A program made the translations under genes and the position numbers. A DNA stretch of 64,000 nucleotides from Heliocybe sulcata (lineage: Eukaryota > Basidiomycota > Agaricomycetes > Gloeophyllales > Gloeophyllaceae): contig ML213507.1 in NCBI GenBank assembly GCA_004369045.1, positions 859,993 to 923,992 on the forward strand, written 5' to 3'. The notes below the pieces were generated by a model that was given only the letters and a program-made list of their open reading frames with translations, did not search any database and had not been told where the DNA came from. Positions 45,276 to 58,035 of the stretch are shown here, piece by piece. The number at the start of each line of letters is the position of its first letter. The stretch's first letter is position 1.

Positions 45276-47200
45276 TCTTGCGTGGTGCGTCTTGGATCCT
45301 CGCGACGTGCCTTTGGTCCTCCGTCGGGTGATGAGTGCCCTTGAGTGTCTGCGTTCTTTGCACTTGCATGCGGGAAGGGAGAGATGCAGGTAGCAACTGA
45401 GAGTGGGTCCTGGAGGCGGGATCTGCGTCCTCGAGGCGGAGAAGGAGATGACGGCCTGTGCTTAGGGAGGCTTGTGGTGCATGTGTTTATGAGGAAGGAT
45501 AGCAGGGTGAGCGTGATTGGGTTTGGCGGTGAGGTAAGTGATTTAATCTGCTGTATAGTGAGTGGTTGTCGTGAGCCTTTTACAGGTGAGCGACGAGCGC
45601 GGATGGAAGTGCGTACGTCAGTCTTGCGTCAGAGGTCTACACATGGGGATCGACGGTACCTGCGCGGTTGAGGATGGATCGGTTTCGCAGTGTGTTGCAG
45701 GGAGAAGAGCGAGTCGAAATGCGGATGAGAATCACGATTCACAGCGCAGTATGAGCCGGCGAATTCATGGCGTGTTTGGACTGAGGGGAATTAGAGGACG
45801 GCCGATTCAATAGACAGGAGAGCAGCCGGTCGGCACAAGGTATTGAGACCGAACAGGAAGGCCCACTGCAGTGCGGGAACCGAGGTTGCCCCGGGAGCGT
45901 AGAGGGACAGGGTGTGTTATCAGATTCAGATGTACGTACGCGTACTTGTTCGGAGAGGAATGGGCGGCGGGTCGGTTGCTGTTGTTAGCTCTGAGATCTG
46001 AAGTGTAGTGCCATTGAATATTGATATTGGCAAGCGGACTCGCGTCTCCAGGGGTGTAGACAGTCGCGTGAGTCTGCAGCGAACGAGTACTGAGTGGTGA
46101 GGAGAGGAAAGCGCCGATGGAGACGGGGAGGATCTAAGCACGTCCGCTGGTACGGGCCCGCATGGACATACGAGAAGCCAGTGGAAGTCGGGCCGGCGGG
46201 GGGAACTTGAACGCTTAACATTCATCGTATAGCCACGAGCTGGTATTAACGGAGGTGGGAGTGCAGATCGGCTGGTTCAGGATGGGATGGGCGATGGAAG
46301 GAGTGGACGTGCGAAGGGGGAGGGAAGGGCCGGGATTACGGCTGCGAGGGCCGTGCGTGCCATCACCGGTGAAGTTGCGAAGAGACAGCAGAGTGGGGGG
46401 TGGCGCGTATACGGTATACGTGAAGGCGTGGTGTGGCGTCCTACTAGCTGCTTGTTTCTCACTTTGAGGGAAGGCTGAGACGAATAGTTCCTCGGGGATC
46501 CGGATGGCCGAGGTAGGTATACAAATAGCTGGAGGAGAGGTACTCGGCAGACGTCGGAGCTCAGGGCAGAGAAGCAGCTTCAAGTTCTTGTCCGCCGGGA
46601 GAACATCAAAGTACTTGTCTGATGTCAAGAACAGGCATCAGGTGACTCCTCTAGCTCTGGGATATTGCAACGAGCACTTGGTATGTACGAACATGTTGGT
46701 GCGTCATAAGCGAGGATCCCTCTGTTCTCGGAAGTCGAGGACGTGCACTAGTCCGCAAACCCGGAGATGGCGACGCTCACACGCGCTTGTGCTGGGGATT
46801 GCGGCATAAGAAGTCTGAAGATGATGTGGAGACCGAAGATGCACCGTGCAGTGTGGACGCCGACTGGCAGGTATTTCCGTGCGCGGGTGGCGTACGGTTT
46901 GTCGCTATATTGAGATGAGGTTCGTCAGCAGACCGAGGTGGGGTATGAAATACCTGATGAGTGGCGGGACTTGGTTGACGAGGAACCGAGGTAGCAGGGA
47001 CTATAGGCTGGATGCGATCAATAGCAGCGTGGTCTGACAGAGGCAGTCGCGTTTCAGAGGCCTGCACCGGAGGGAACCGAATATACGTGATCGCTGTAAA
47101 TGCCGACCTAAATTGAGATGTGGACTTTGATATATAATATTCACCGGAAATGGCAGGTTATTTTTTATATATGTTATATTGTGTATAGGAATTTATATAT

Positions 47201-47720
47201 NNNNNNNNNNNNNNNNNNNNNNNNNNNNNNNNNNNNNNNNNNNNNNNNNNNNNNNNNNNNNNNNNNNNNNNNNNNNNNNNNNNNNNNNNNNNNNNNNNNN
47301 NNNNNNNNNNNNNNNNNNNNNNNNNNNNNNNNNNNNNNNNNNNNNNNNNNNNNNNNNNNNNNNNNNNNNNNNNNNNNNNNNNNNNNNNNNNNNNNNNNNN
47401 NNNNNNNNNNNNNNNNNNNNNNNNNNNNNNNNNNNNNNNNNNNNNNNNNNNNNNNNNNNNNNNNNNNNNNNNNNNNNNNNNNNNNNNNNNNNNNNNNNNN
47501 NNNNNNNNNNNNNNNNNNNNNNNNNNNNNNNNNNNNNNNNNNNNNNNNNNNNNNNNNNNNNNNNNNNNNNNNNNNNNNNNNNNNNNNNNNNNNNNNNNNN
47601 NNNNNNNNNNNNNNNNNNNNNNNNNNNNNNNNNNNNNNNNNNNNNNNNNNNNNNNNNNNNNNNNNNNNNNNNNNNNNNNNNNNNNNNNNNNNNNNNNNNN
47701 NNNNNNNNNNNNNNNNNNNN
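47201..47720. other. Assembly gap (520 N)
   Basis: A run of 520 N. Both edges are extremely AT-rich (left edge ends GTATAGGAATTTATATAT; right edge starts ATATATGTTCTC), unlike the rest of the window. Confidence 1.
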
Positions 47721-49217
47721 ATATATGTTCTCATTTTAACAATATGTGATATATCAAATAGATAATCATGTATCCAATTGCACGGATATTTCAACCGTGA
47801 CTTCCCGATATTGGGCCACATTTACAGGGCAGTCATATATTCGGTTACTGAAGTGCTGGTACGCAGCAGATGGGATTCGCATTCCGTTCCATCTCTGTTC
47901 ACTGGCGCGAGTCAAGTGACAGCTAGCCTCCATAGGTATGATGCCAAGCCGGTATGGGCGTACTTGTGGACAACAAGGGCGTCTTCTTGTTCTCTCACAA
48001 TTAGTTCACTCGGTGCGTTCTTCTCATCATAAGATCCGACCGCATGTTCTCATGAGATCGCAGGCACCGCAGTGCGCGTAAATATCTGGGCCGCGTATTG
48101 GCTGGATGCGGGAGTGGCGGTGAGATCGCGAGCGGGAAGAGAACCCGGAAAGTTGGCTCGACGGACGGAAGACCGAACTGATGTGGGCGCCGGTCATAAA
48201 TATTAATTACCAAATGTCCTCTAGGGGCCCTCATTAAGGTTGTTGGGATGGAGATGAAGCGGCGGCCAGTAGATGGGTTGGTGAAGATGGACCCGGTGAG
48301 AGTACAGTGGACGGACAGGTGTACGGCATGGCATGGGTGGGCCTAATAATACAGGACTAGTACCGTCTGGCACTCCACTGGAGCAAGGATGAATTTGATA
48401 GAGAGCAAGGTACTTCACGTCACCGAGCATTGAGAAGAGGACTGATCGTGCATGTAGATCCGGAACTTCTAGAAACTGAACAGGGGGGTGGCACAGACCT
48501 GCCTCTACTGACCGCTGGAAAGAGCAGGTCTGAGCCAGCAAGCCTGTCATCAGTCACCGGTTCACGCCACTACAACAATGCTGATGGAGACCCCGTACAT
48601 ATAGCGTCCGGTGTAGGGGGGCCATGACATTTCGAGGGCAAATAAAAAGTGGATTTGTGATGCGACATCCGGGGTTATGAACGAGTGCGATGAAACGGAG
48701 AGGCCGTGATCGAGGCGTCCGGACACAGCCGGCACCTTCCTCATTCGGTCCCGAGCTCGGTCTGATGGGGGACCCTGATCACCGTGTCCTTCTTGGCTTT
48801 CATCAGGTACATGGCATCATTACCTAACATACGAGCTGCCTTCATGGCGACTTTGTCTGCGGAATGCAGGGAAACGGCGACGGTGGCGAGACGTCTCTGA
48901 GAGAACAGCATTGAATGTGTCGGTCAGGCGATGAATAGACAGAAACGGGGGGAGTGCAAGTGCAAGTGTAATCGGAGTCGGGCCGTTGGCCCAGGAGAGA
49001 GACGCCGAAGACTTGACCCCAGCGTTGGAACAGATCTTCCGTGCCCTGCCGCTTTTTTTTCCGGTGTCGCGTCTGCTTCAAGGTCAATAAGAGCCGCTTA
49101 CGCTCTTACCAACGCCGAAACCGCTGCCGCCATCGCTGCCCCCGTCGACGACCGGTTACCAGCCCGACTTGGGCGCCTCCTATTACGTCCGTGAGTGTCC
49201 CCCCGTCGAGACTCGCC
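47721..49217. other. Gene-poor stretch right of the gap, upstream of the GATA gene
   Basis: About 1.5 kb. No supported gene. The last few hundred bases are likely promoter and 5' leader of the GATA factor; a TC-rich stretch containing an 8-T run lies at about 49041-49070. Confidence 0.5.
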
Positions 49218-52200
49218 ATGTCCTCAATTCCTGCGGGCATCCTGTCCTACGACGACAACAAGCTGCCCTGGTCCACCGCCGCCCGCCCAACCGTCAACAC
49301 CGCCGTGCCTTCACAACCCTCCTCATCTACGCCAGTCGAGGCTAGTCCTCAGTCGGCATCAATCTCGGCTACCAGCTCCCCATGGTCACAGTCTGCACCG
49401 CTCTCCTCATCCAGTTCACAGCCCAATTTCATGTACCGCACGACATCTCCCACTCAGTCTAATGCCACCAACATGTCCTCCCTCAGCAACCCTGAATGGA
49501 GCAGCCTCTTTTCACAACCACTTAACCCCAGCGTCTTTGCCGCCCTAGCGGCGAATGGCGTTCTTGGTCCTCCTCAATCACCAGGCGGCGACCCCTCCTC
49601 TGCGCCATCCGCCGCCCATCGCTCTGGCCAATTCCCCCCTTCTTTCACTCGCTCGCAGAATGCCGGCATCCTCGGCATGGGCCCGCCCGACCTTCATGTA
49701 AATACTGCATCCTGGCCCTCTACTTCCCCCGTCAACCCCAACTTTCCCCACCGCGCCTCCTCTGGCAACTCGAGCTCAGGCAGGAGCAGCGCCGCGAATT
49801 CCAAGGGCAAATCGCCTGTCGGATTCACTCCCATCCAGCCCAGAGACCACCAATCACAACCCGGTCCCTACGCGCGCTCTAGACATCCCTCAGGTACGCA
49901 TGAAGCTATTTTCTACTGTAGCAGCACGGCGTCAAGAGATCGACCATTGACGTCCATCTCTTTGCCAGGTGATGATGGCCCATACCCACTCGGCCTATCC
50001 GCACAACAGTTTGCCAACTATCAGGTCGCATCGGAACGGTCCACTGCTGGGCTTCCCCCATCACTATGGATGTCACCTACCTCGTCCGCCGGCTCAGTGA
50101 CGCCCGGGATCCCCGGATACAACCCCATCAATCAAATGTCGATACCAACCTCCATACCCGAATCCGGGCCCTCTTCTTTCGTCGGAAGCGCCGCCTCGAG
50201 TCTCTCCACGTACGGCAATTCACAGCTTTCGAGCCCGCAGACTGCGAGCTCGAAACCGTCGCCGATATTCACTGACCTGTTTTCGGCGTCGATGTCGAGC
50301 AAGGACACGAGTGCGTTTCCGTCGCCGAAGATGCCGGGCTCGCCGGATTTGAAGGCGGCGCAGCTGGCGGCGGAGGAGGTGGATCCGGAGGAGATGGCGA
50401 AGAAGGATCCGCTGGCGACGCAGGTGTGGAAGATGTATGCGAAGCAGAAGGCGACGATGCCGCATGCGCAGAGGATGGAGAATTTGACTTGGAGGATGAT
50501 GGCGCTGGCTTTGAAGAAGAAGAAGGAGGACGAGGCGAGGGCGGCTCTCGGAGGCGTCGCGACGCTAGGTGAAAGCGCCGAGGATGTCGAGTCTGCAGAA
50601 GGAGAGGGGATGCATGAGGAAGAGCGGGGGCGGAGGCCGGAGAAAGGCAAGGCGAAGGTGACTGTTGTTGGTTTTGATGGGACGAACCAGGATGGCGCGG
50701 AAGACCCCACCGAGTGCGTGATATTCCTCATATATTGCGCGATAGACAGGAGGTGTTGATGTCACGGTGTAGCGAGGTGCCCATGGACTGGCGCGCGATG
50801 AGCAGGTCGCGCTCGCGTGTGCCGATGGATTGGACGCCGACGAACCGCTCGCGCTCGCGGCGGCGGCCCGCGTTCGACGTCAGTCTGCCGGAATATGGTG
50901 GTTCGGGCGGGACGTCGGCGGAGGGGAGCCAGTACAGGTTCCCGACGACGGGGGAGAGCCCGCCGGCGGGCCCTGGGACGTCGCCGAATATCCCGATTCC
51001 TGGGAGGAGGAGCCCGCCGCATGCGAGTCTGCCAAGCCAGCTGAATTACCCGGGGCCGTTCTTCCCGAATGCGAATGCGCCGCCTGGGGCGCCGCCGTAC
51101 CCGGACCATAATGCGCCAAGGTTCCCGCATGCGGGGCATCATCAGAGTTTGTCGGCGTTTACGAGCCCGACGGTGCAGCCGGCGAGTTTGCCGGCGTTTG
51201 GGCTGCATGGGCTGGGGCGGCTGCCGGCGACGGGGACGGATGGGCGGGGGTTCCCGAGGAGGGTGAGGAAGACGAGTTTTGATCATACTGTGGCGAAGGA
51301 GGGGATATATGGGGTTGCTGGGCGGCATCAGTTGAATGGGAGGACGCAGGTTGTGGATAGTTTGGTTGGGATGAAGAGGAGGGCGGATGCGCCGCATGTG
51401 GAGAGTATTCTGCGCGCGGATCCGTCGAATATCGATGGGTCGCTGAGGCCGGATACGATATTGGAGCATGAGCGGCTGGATCGCACGAGTCCGTTCCCGA
51501 GCTCGGCGTTCAACTTTACGTTTCCTTATGATGGGTATCTGGATGGGCAGGGACAGCATATCGCGCATCATGATTTCTCGGCTGTGCTTCCGCACTCTGA
51601 GGGCGGGAGGGCGGCGGATGGGGCGTTCCAGCACCGTAGTGCGCGGTCGCCGGTCAGCGGGGCGCCGTACTCTCCGACTGGGGAGTCGCCGCTTATCGAT
51701 AATGGAGGAGGGCTGTCGGCTGCTGCTGTTGCTGCGTCTGCGGCGATGGCGGAGGGGTACCAGCTTAGTGCTGCGAATCTGGCTGCTGTGGAGGATTCGG
51801 GGATGGATTATCAGCAGATTATGAGTCTGATGTATCCGAACTTGGATAATCCTGCTGCTGGGCTGCCGTCGCATCCGTATACGCATGTGGACCCGACGCA
51901 GATCTTGCCTGTGGATGTGGAGGGCGGGGTGTTCCAGTCGTTCCATCCGAGTCCGTCTAGTGATGGGTGGGGGAATGGGGTGAATTCGAGCTCGAATGCG
52001 TCGCCGGAGCCGTACAATACGTCTAGTGCGTCGTCGCCTCGGGGGCTGGAGCCGGCGAGTGCGAATAATGCGAGGCTGCCGGGGCGGAAGGTGTCCGCGA
52101 AGCGTGTTGGCGGGGACGCGTCGAATACGGCGGCGGCGGCGCGGGCTGTTGCAGCTGCGCAGCGGAAGAAGTCGATGCCGAATCTTGGGGGGGCGAATAG

Positions 52201-52825
52201 GTCGAGCAGTAGTACGCCGGAGAGGGGCGGGGAGAATGGGGCGGGTGCGGGGCAGAGTGGGAAGGAGGGGGATGGTGACCAGAGCCCGACTGTTTGTACG
52301 AATTGTCAGACGACCAATACCCCTCTGTGGAGGAGAGACCCGGATGGGCAGCCCCTGTGTATGTTTTGGCTTATCTTTATCCTTTGGCGTGTTCTAACCT
52401 TTTGTGTGTAGGCAATGCGTGCGGTTTGTTTTATGTATGTCATGAGTGTATTGAGTGTGTGGTGTCGCCTGACTGTGATTGTGTAGAAACTCCATGGTGT
52501 TGTTCGTCCCCTTTCTTTGAAGACGGATGTTATCAAGAAGAGGTGAGTTTGAATGGTGTTGGAGGCGATGGTGTTGCTGACTTGGTGTAGGAATCGGGCG
52601 CCTGGGACGCCCAGCGGTACGACGCGCAAAGGCCAGACGCTGCCCAAGGTTGCGTCGAACTCGACACGTCCCCGGTCCTCGACGACTGGCCACCAGCCTA
52701 TTGGTCTTGCGAGCCGGGCTGGTGCCCCGAATTCAGCGGGCACGCTTGCAATGAAACGACAGCGACGGACTTCCACGAGCCTGACGACTGCTACTGGCAA
52801 GTCGGAGGAGGGCATCGGGGCATGA
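49218..52825 (+). CDS. AreA-like GATA-type transcription factor (nitrogen regulator family)
   Basis: Exons 49218-49893, 49969-50713, 50773-52358, 52412-52434, 52487-52542, 52591-52825 give 1106 aa. A disordered Ser/Pro/Asn-rich N-terminus precedes a block starting [16 protein letters not shown] (from residue 372) and [18 protein letters not shown], characteristic of the DUF1752 region found in fungal AreA/Nit2/GAF-type regulators. A repeated VPMDW(R/T) with SRSRSR follows. The single type IVa finger is C982-x2-C985-x17-C1003-x2-C1006 ([20 protein letters not shown], then [19 protein letters not shown] and TDVIKKRNR). The finger is cut by three introns, one through the third Cys codon. This family activates nitrogen-catabolite genes; the specific role here is inferred. 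Intron 1 (75 nt) has no stop, so retention would stay in frame. Confidence 0.9.
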
Positions 52826-53315
52826 GCGACGATGATCTAATATTTATTTATTCTTTTTCCTATGCTTTCTATCTCTGTGACCACTATTGCCCCGTCGTTG
52901 TAGCTTGGCCTGCTTTGGTTTCACTCACATGTTGTTCCCCCTTGTCTCAGCGGCAATTTGTATGATCAATACCGGTAGATAAGTTAGCTGGGCATAGAGT
53001 ACGAGTACTCGTCTTGTTGTTTTCCATGTATTGTTGACGAATCTAACATCTGGTCTTGGAGAGAAGTAATTAAGCGCCCTGGTTGCTTGGAACCTCTCGC
53101 GTGGAAGAGGAATAGCCGGGTCGTTACCACCGCCAGGGTCGTCCTGAACGCCCACTCGATTAACGGGCGTGGACTGTCTCGAGTGTAATTGTCCGCCCAC
53201 CCTGGCTTCCCTTTTCCATCCTACGCAGCGCCAGCCGGCACCGCCATCAGCGTTCCCGACAGGTCTCCGGCATGGCGCCCAGGGGGACTCACCGCACCGG
53301 GTATCGCGGACTGAA
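52826..53315. other. Intergenic region
   Basis: About 490 bp between two plus-strand genes. The frame upstream of the Arf-GEF ATG (53316) stays open for ~150 bp without an ATG, so an upstream 5' exon is possible. Confidence 0.4.
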
Positions 53316-56300
53316 ATGGACTTTGAGCACGCCCTGCGCGCTGGCGGCACTGTTGTCTTGAAGGAGGGCATTGATGTGAACGCGTTGGGCATGGACGCGA
53401 CGCCATCACCGAAGCATTCCTTTTCCTCTCCGCAGGTGCCACGCTCGTCTCGTACCATCTCGCAGCCTGCCACGCCTGGCGTTATACCAGCGACACCCTC
53501 TCCGGCTGGCAACAACGTTGCGGGGCCTTCATCCAAGACACGCTCGTCGTCGCCTTCGTCGTCAAATGAAGTGTTCTTTGACGTAGAGGACTCGGACCTG
53601 CAGACCAAGCGGCGCTCGATTTATCGGTCACCAGGCACGGCCAGCAGTCCCGACCTTGCCACGCTCATCAAGAAAGCGAAGGAGAGGGGCGGAGGCTTCA
53701 CGGACCGCAGAGGCAGGAAGGACTCTCCGAAAGACCCGCTTCCCCCATTACCGAGTTTACATCCTAATCGAATCACGCCCTCCTACCGACCTCGCTCTTC
53801 GACCTCGTCGTCTGTGGAAATGAGTGCCCCCGTCACCCCTGTCAAAGGCAAGGGCCGTGCTGATATGTCTACCGCGAGGAGTCCAGGCAGCCCTGACTCG
53901 CAGTGGGTCTTGACCAGCCCTCGGTTAAAGAGCCCTGGGAAGGATGCCGGGAACCAGAAGGTGAGAAGCCCATGCACTCATCTTACGACTTGAGACTGAA
54001 AGAAGCGTCGGCGTTCAAGAATGCCATGTCATCCGTGCGCGCCAAGACGAGCGCGCTGCTCGGCAAGATGTGGGGTGGCCAGGGAACTATGAGGGAGCGG
54101 TCGGTGAGTTGCACTTCATATGTCACTCTCGACCATGACCGACCGTCTCCAGAAAACCGATGCCTCCTCCACTAATATTCCGAGCTTCGATTCAAAAGGA
54201 AGCAATCTTTCCTCTCCCCCAATGCCGCCTATACCGAAAGAGTACAAGCGCCCGACAGTGGCATCCCCCGTCAACGACGTATTCATGGAGTCACGCCAAA
54301 GCTCGTCCGATCGTAGTAAACCATTACCTCCGATATCCACCCTGCAATCCGCCTTTGGTGATGACGCGGACGACGCTTCAATGGTAATCATAGACTCGTC
54401 AACGCTGCGCAAAGTACGTTCGCCGTCACCCGAGAGGACCATCAAGAGCAAGCCTCTGCCAAGGTCTCCAGGGCACAGCAAACGCAGAAGTATGAGCGTC
54501 GGGGAGGCGGAGCTTAGGCAAGTCATGGCGTATGCCTCGTCACCCACCCCCCTGCCTACCGTGGACGACAAAAAGAACGAAGACGGGCTAGGCTGGGATC
54601 CCTCTGTATACGACTTTGGTGATCTATCCCAGTTCGATTCCCATGCATCACTTGATCTCCAAGATCCTGCTCGCACAGTGAAAAGATCGTCTGGTCTGGC
54701 GCGGTCCAAGACGGAAGCTACCAGCATAGCCAGAACGTCTACGGAAACCGAGAGACCTCACCCGAAACAGTCATCTTCTTGGCCCATGCGGCTCGATACC
54801 CCGGCTGTTACACTAGATACCCCTGCACCTGGCACCCCTACCCTCACGTTAGAACCTGCGTCTCTGGGCGAAAGCTCGGGCTCAGGCCCTCTGTCCCCAA
54901 CGTCCACCCTCGGGCGTACATCTATTGATACTGCTAATGCCCCATCTCGCTCGGGAACACACGGCACCCCAGCACGTTCGCGTTCTCGCTCCGGATCGAG
55001 TCCTATGGGTCCCGCGCGACACTCGCAGGGACCACGATACGGTCCTCGCATGGCTCGGTCAAGGGACTCTGGGTTGTCGGGGTCGTTGCTCCAGCATGCT
55101 CATTCCTCCTCTCGAGACTCTTCGCGTCTGCGCTCTCAGCATCGGTCCACGGCCTCGAGCTCGGAGCCATCACTCGTACCGTACCCACCGCACCCTCGTG
55201 AGCACGATCGCAGTGTTCGTCATGCGCCGTCCTCACTTTCGATGAGCTCGTCCTCAGCTCTCACGGCAAGCTCGCAGGTCGACCTCCCTGGCCGTCCCTC
55301 TCTGCACCGGTATCCTTCAGCCGAGCAGTCGCCGGCCCGAGAAGACGATGTTGTCGATCTTGAAGCTCGTGGGCAAGAGCTGGCTGCCAAGTGTTGGGCT
55401 GAAGATGAAGAGTTTTTGCACAAGGAGAAGATCGCTGAGTGGCTTGGTGGACAGTGCGTGCGCTTTGCTGTGTGTCTTCTGATAAGGGACCGATCGTGAA
55501 TTGCAGCGGGCGCATCAATAATATTGTCTTGCATCATTACATGGATAATTTCGACTTCTCTGGTTTGAGATTGGACAATGCTTTCAGGTAGGAACCAAAT
55601 GATTTCAGATGCAAACATGCTAATAGCTGATGTGTAGACGCCTTTGCGGAAAGCTATTCTTGAAAGCAGAGACGCAGCAGGTCGACCGGATATTGGAAGA
55701 GTTCAGTCGACGATATTGGGAGTGCAATCCGAATACGGTCTACGGCAGTGCCAGTAAGTGAACTCTTTCATCGCGAGGGTTATCAGCTGATGGATTCTTC
55801 TCAGATGTTGTTCACGCCGCGTCGTATTCCCTGTTGCTGTTGAATACTGACCTCCACGTGGCCGAACTGACGTCCCGGATGTCGAGAAATCAGTTTGTTC
55901 GCAACACCATCGCCGCAATCCAAATGCAGTTGCAGCCTAACCGTTCTGTCGGAGTATCGACCCCAGACCTCGTCTACGACGACAACAGCAGCATGCGCGG
56001 CGTTGGCTCGGACAGTAGTGACGCTGCCAGTACCCTGCAATCCCGACCCAAGCGAAGTGGTAGTATTGCAAGCTGGAATAGCATTACTGTTGATGGATAT
56101 GTGTCGAATGTCAAGAATGTCGGCTCTGGTTCGACGAGCCAGATCGATGCTTCGCCTGCCAAAGAGCCGCCTTCCAAAGAGTCCTCTCGCAACGATAGTG
56201 TCACGTCCGTGGCTCTTCCGCCTGCGCCGGAATCGAGAGCGACCAGTAGCAGTTCTGTTGTCTACGATCGCAGTTGGGAGAACGAGATGGAGAACCTATT

Positions 56301-58035
56301 GAAGGTCGGTCGATGTGATGATGGCATCCACTTCATGCTGATCAGTGCTACTGTAGGAAATGTACAACGCTATCAAGAGCCAGCAGATCCTTCAGCCACT
56401 GGGTAGCAGCCTGATGGTCCGTGGCTCGGCATCGTCGCTTGGTCCTGGTTCGCCCATGCTGCGCAATCGAAGTGTTCGAACCCAGAATGATCGCCTGATG
56501 ACTCTGAAGCGAGGTAGCATTCGTGGCCTGACGTCCCTCATTGGCGTTCAAGCGAGTCCCTACAGTAGTCACAGCAGCCTTGACGGCCGTACAAGTCCAT
56601 CGCCTAGTTATGCGACGTCAACGCACGAGGTAAGTGTCGGTAATAGTAGCCTGAAGGGCCTCGTTGACCATGCTATCCAGGATCGGAGTGCTACATTCTT
56701 GACACCTGCTCTGGGTTTCGCTTCCAATCTTTCGCATACAATCATCCGGGAAACCCAAGAGGATGACGACCGAAGCGCACAAAGCCAAGACACCCAGTCC
56801 ACCAACATTAGCATCACGGACGAAGAGCTAGCTCTGTTGGGTCCACCATGGGCGAAAGAGGGTATGCTTTGCCGGAAGCAATATTGGGAATCTTCTCAGA
56901 AGCGAGCCAAGTCAAGAAACTGGATGGATGTCTTTGTTGTCATTCAGAAAGGCGAGCTTAACATGTTTACGTTTGGCGAACATGGTGGAGGTTCCCATAA
57001 TGTGGTTGGTGGTGGTAACTGGCTGGTATGTGCCGTTCACTGTTGATGCGTACAATCCGTTTCTTACCAGCGTAATCCAGGAAAACGCCAACTCCGTTGG
57101 GTCCGTGATGCTAGCCCACTCTCTGGCTCACGCATTACCGCCTCCGGGATACAACCGGCAGCGACCTCACTGCATGGTCCTCACTCTGTCCAATGGCGCT
57201 GTGTACTTCTTCCAAGCTGGTACAGAGGAGCTCGTCAATGAGTGGGTCTCGACTTGCAACTACTGGGCTGCAAGGACGAGCAAGGAACCTCTGTCTGGCG
57301 GTGTATCCAATATGGAATATGGCTGGAATAGGGTGATGGATCCCATCAGTCGTGGCCGCTCGGCATCCGAGGACGAACTGAACAAGGAGTCTGATTCCTT
57401 GAGTGTCCATAGTTCGCATAGCAAGTACGGTCGGAAGAGCGGAGCAGCCACTATGCGGGCTGCGCCATGGGGCGAGCGCATCTTCATCAACGACTGGAAG
57501 CAGCCTATGCCCCCAAATGTCGCGAGCACTCACGACGAGGAGACGCAACTCGAGGCTCTGCAGAAGCACGTCAACTCGCTGAAGAAGGATCTCAAGCAGC
57601 ACAATGAACTTCGCGAACTGATGACGGCCTTGGTAAGTCCTTATCGTCGTCGTTTTCCGTTTCACCAGCTGAGTACCATTGTAGTATCAACCTCGGTCCG
57701 CCAACGCCACGAAAGCCATGACCAATTGGGAGAACAAATCCAAATACTTGCTTGCAGAAATCGTGAAATATTCGTCGTACATCGACTCTCTGCAGGCAGC
57801 CATGGCTCTTCGCCTGAAGAAGAGAGGCGAGAAGGCACTCGAGCGTGCGCTGGTTAATACTGACCCGGACGACGAGGAAGATGCAGACGTGAAGGGGAAA
57901 TGGAACCCGGAGGAAGCGACCATTGAAGAGGACGACGAGCCTCCTTCCGCTGGTCTGGATGCCTCCAGCCTTTCTACGACTCAGTCCCATCGCAGGGAGA
58001 GGGCTCTGGTGGACGCCAGCGATGATGAATCATGA
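53316..58035 (+). CDS. Sec7-PH domain Arf guanine-nucleotide exchange factor (EFA6/Syt1-like)
   Basis: Exons 53316-53960, 54020-54103, 54153-55453, 55507-55587, 55638-55753, 55805-56304, 56357-57025, 57081-57632, 57685-58035 give 1432 aa. The long Ser/Pro-rich N-terminus leads into a Sec7 domain from about residue 640: KIAEWLGG, YMDNFDFSGLRLDNAFRRLC, LKAETQQVDRILEEFSRRYW (the Glu of AETQQ is the catalytic finger), YSLLLLNTDLHVAE. A ~250-residue insertion precedes the PH domain (about 1070-1215; WAKEGMLCRKQYW, NWMDVFVVIQKGELNMF, HCMVLTLSNGAVYFFQAG). A C-terminal coiled coil follows (ALQKHVNSLKKDLKQH). This order matches EFA6/PSD and yeast Syt1/Yel1, which activate Arf GTPases at the plasma membrane. 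The start codon and exon 2 acceptor (54019) are the least certain parts. Confidence 0.88.

Larger units (their letters stand above)
44821..47200. other. Gene-poor stretch left of the gap
   Basis: About 2.4 kb without a credible gene. It holds a CCAAT/TATA-type core promoter (45126-45153), a 19-bp palindrome (45257-45275) and becomes AT-rich in the last ~90 bp before the N run. Open frames on both strands are short and compositionally unlike the flanking genes. Confidence 0.5.

Noticed and set aside
45926-46628. Overlapping minus-strand frames left of the gap
   Set aside because: Pro/Ser-rich antisense of purine-rich DNA. No conserved motif and no consistent splicing.
50762-51946. Long Arg-rich open frame antisense to the GATA factor (394 codons)
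   Set aside because: Mirror of GC-rich codon bias in exon 3 of the sense gene. Composition is nearly all Arg/Pro/His and no motif is present.
56630-56655. GTAAGT...TAG in exon 7 of the Arf-GEF as an intron
   Set aside because: The segment would be far shorter than any other intron in the window, and the frame is open and sensible through it.
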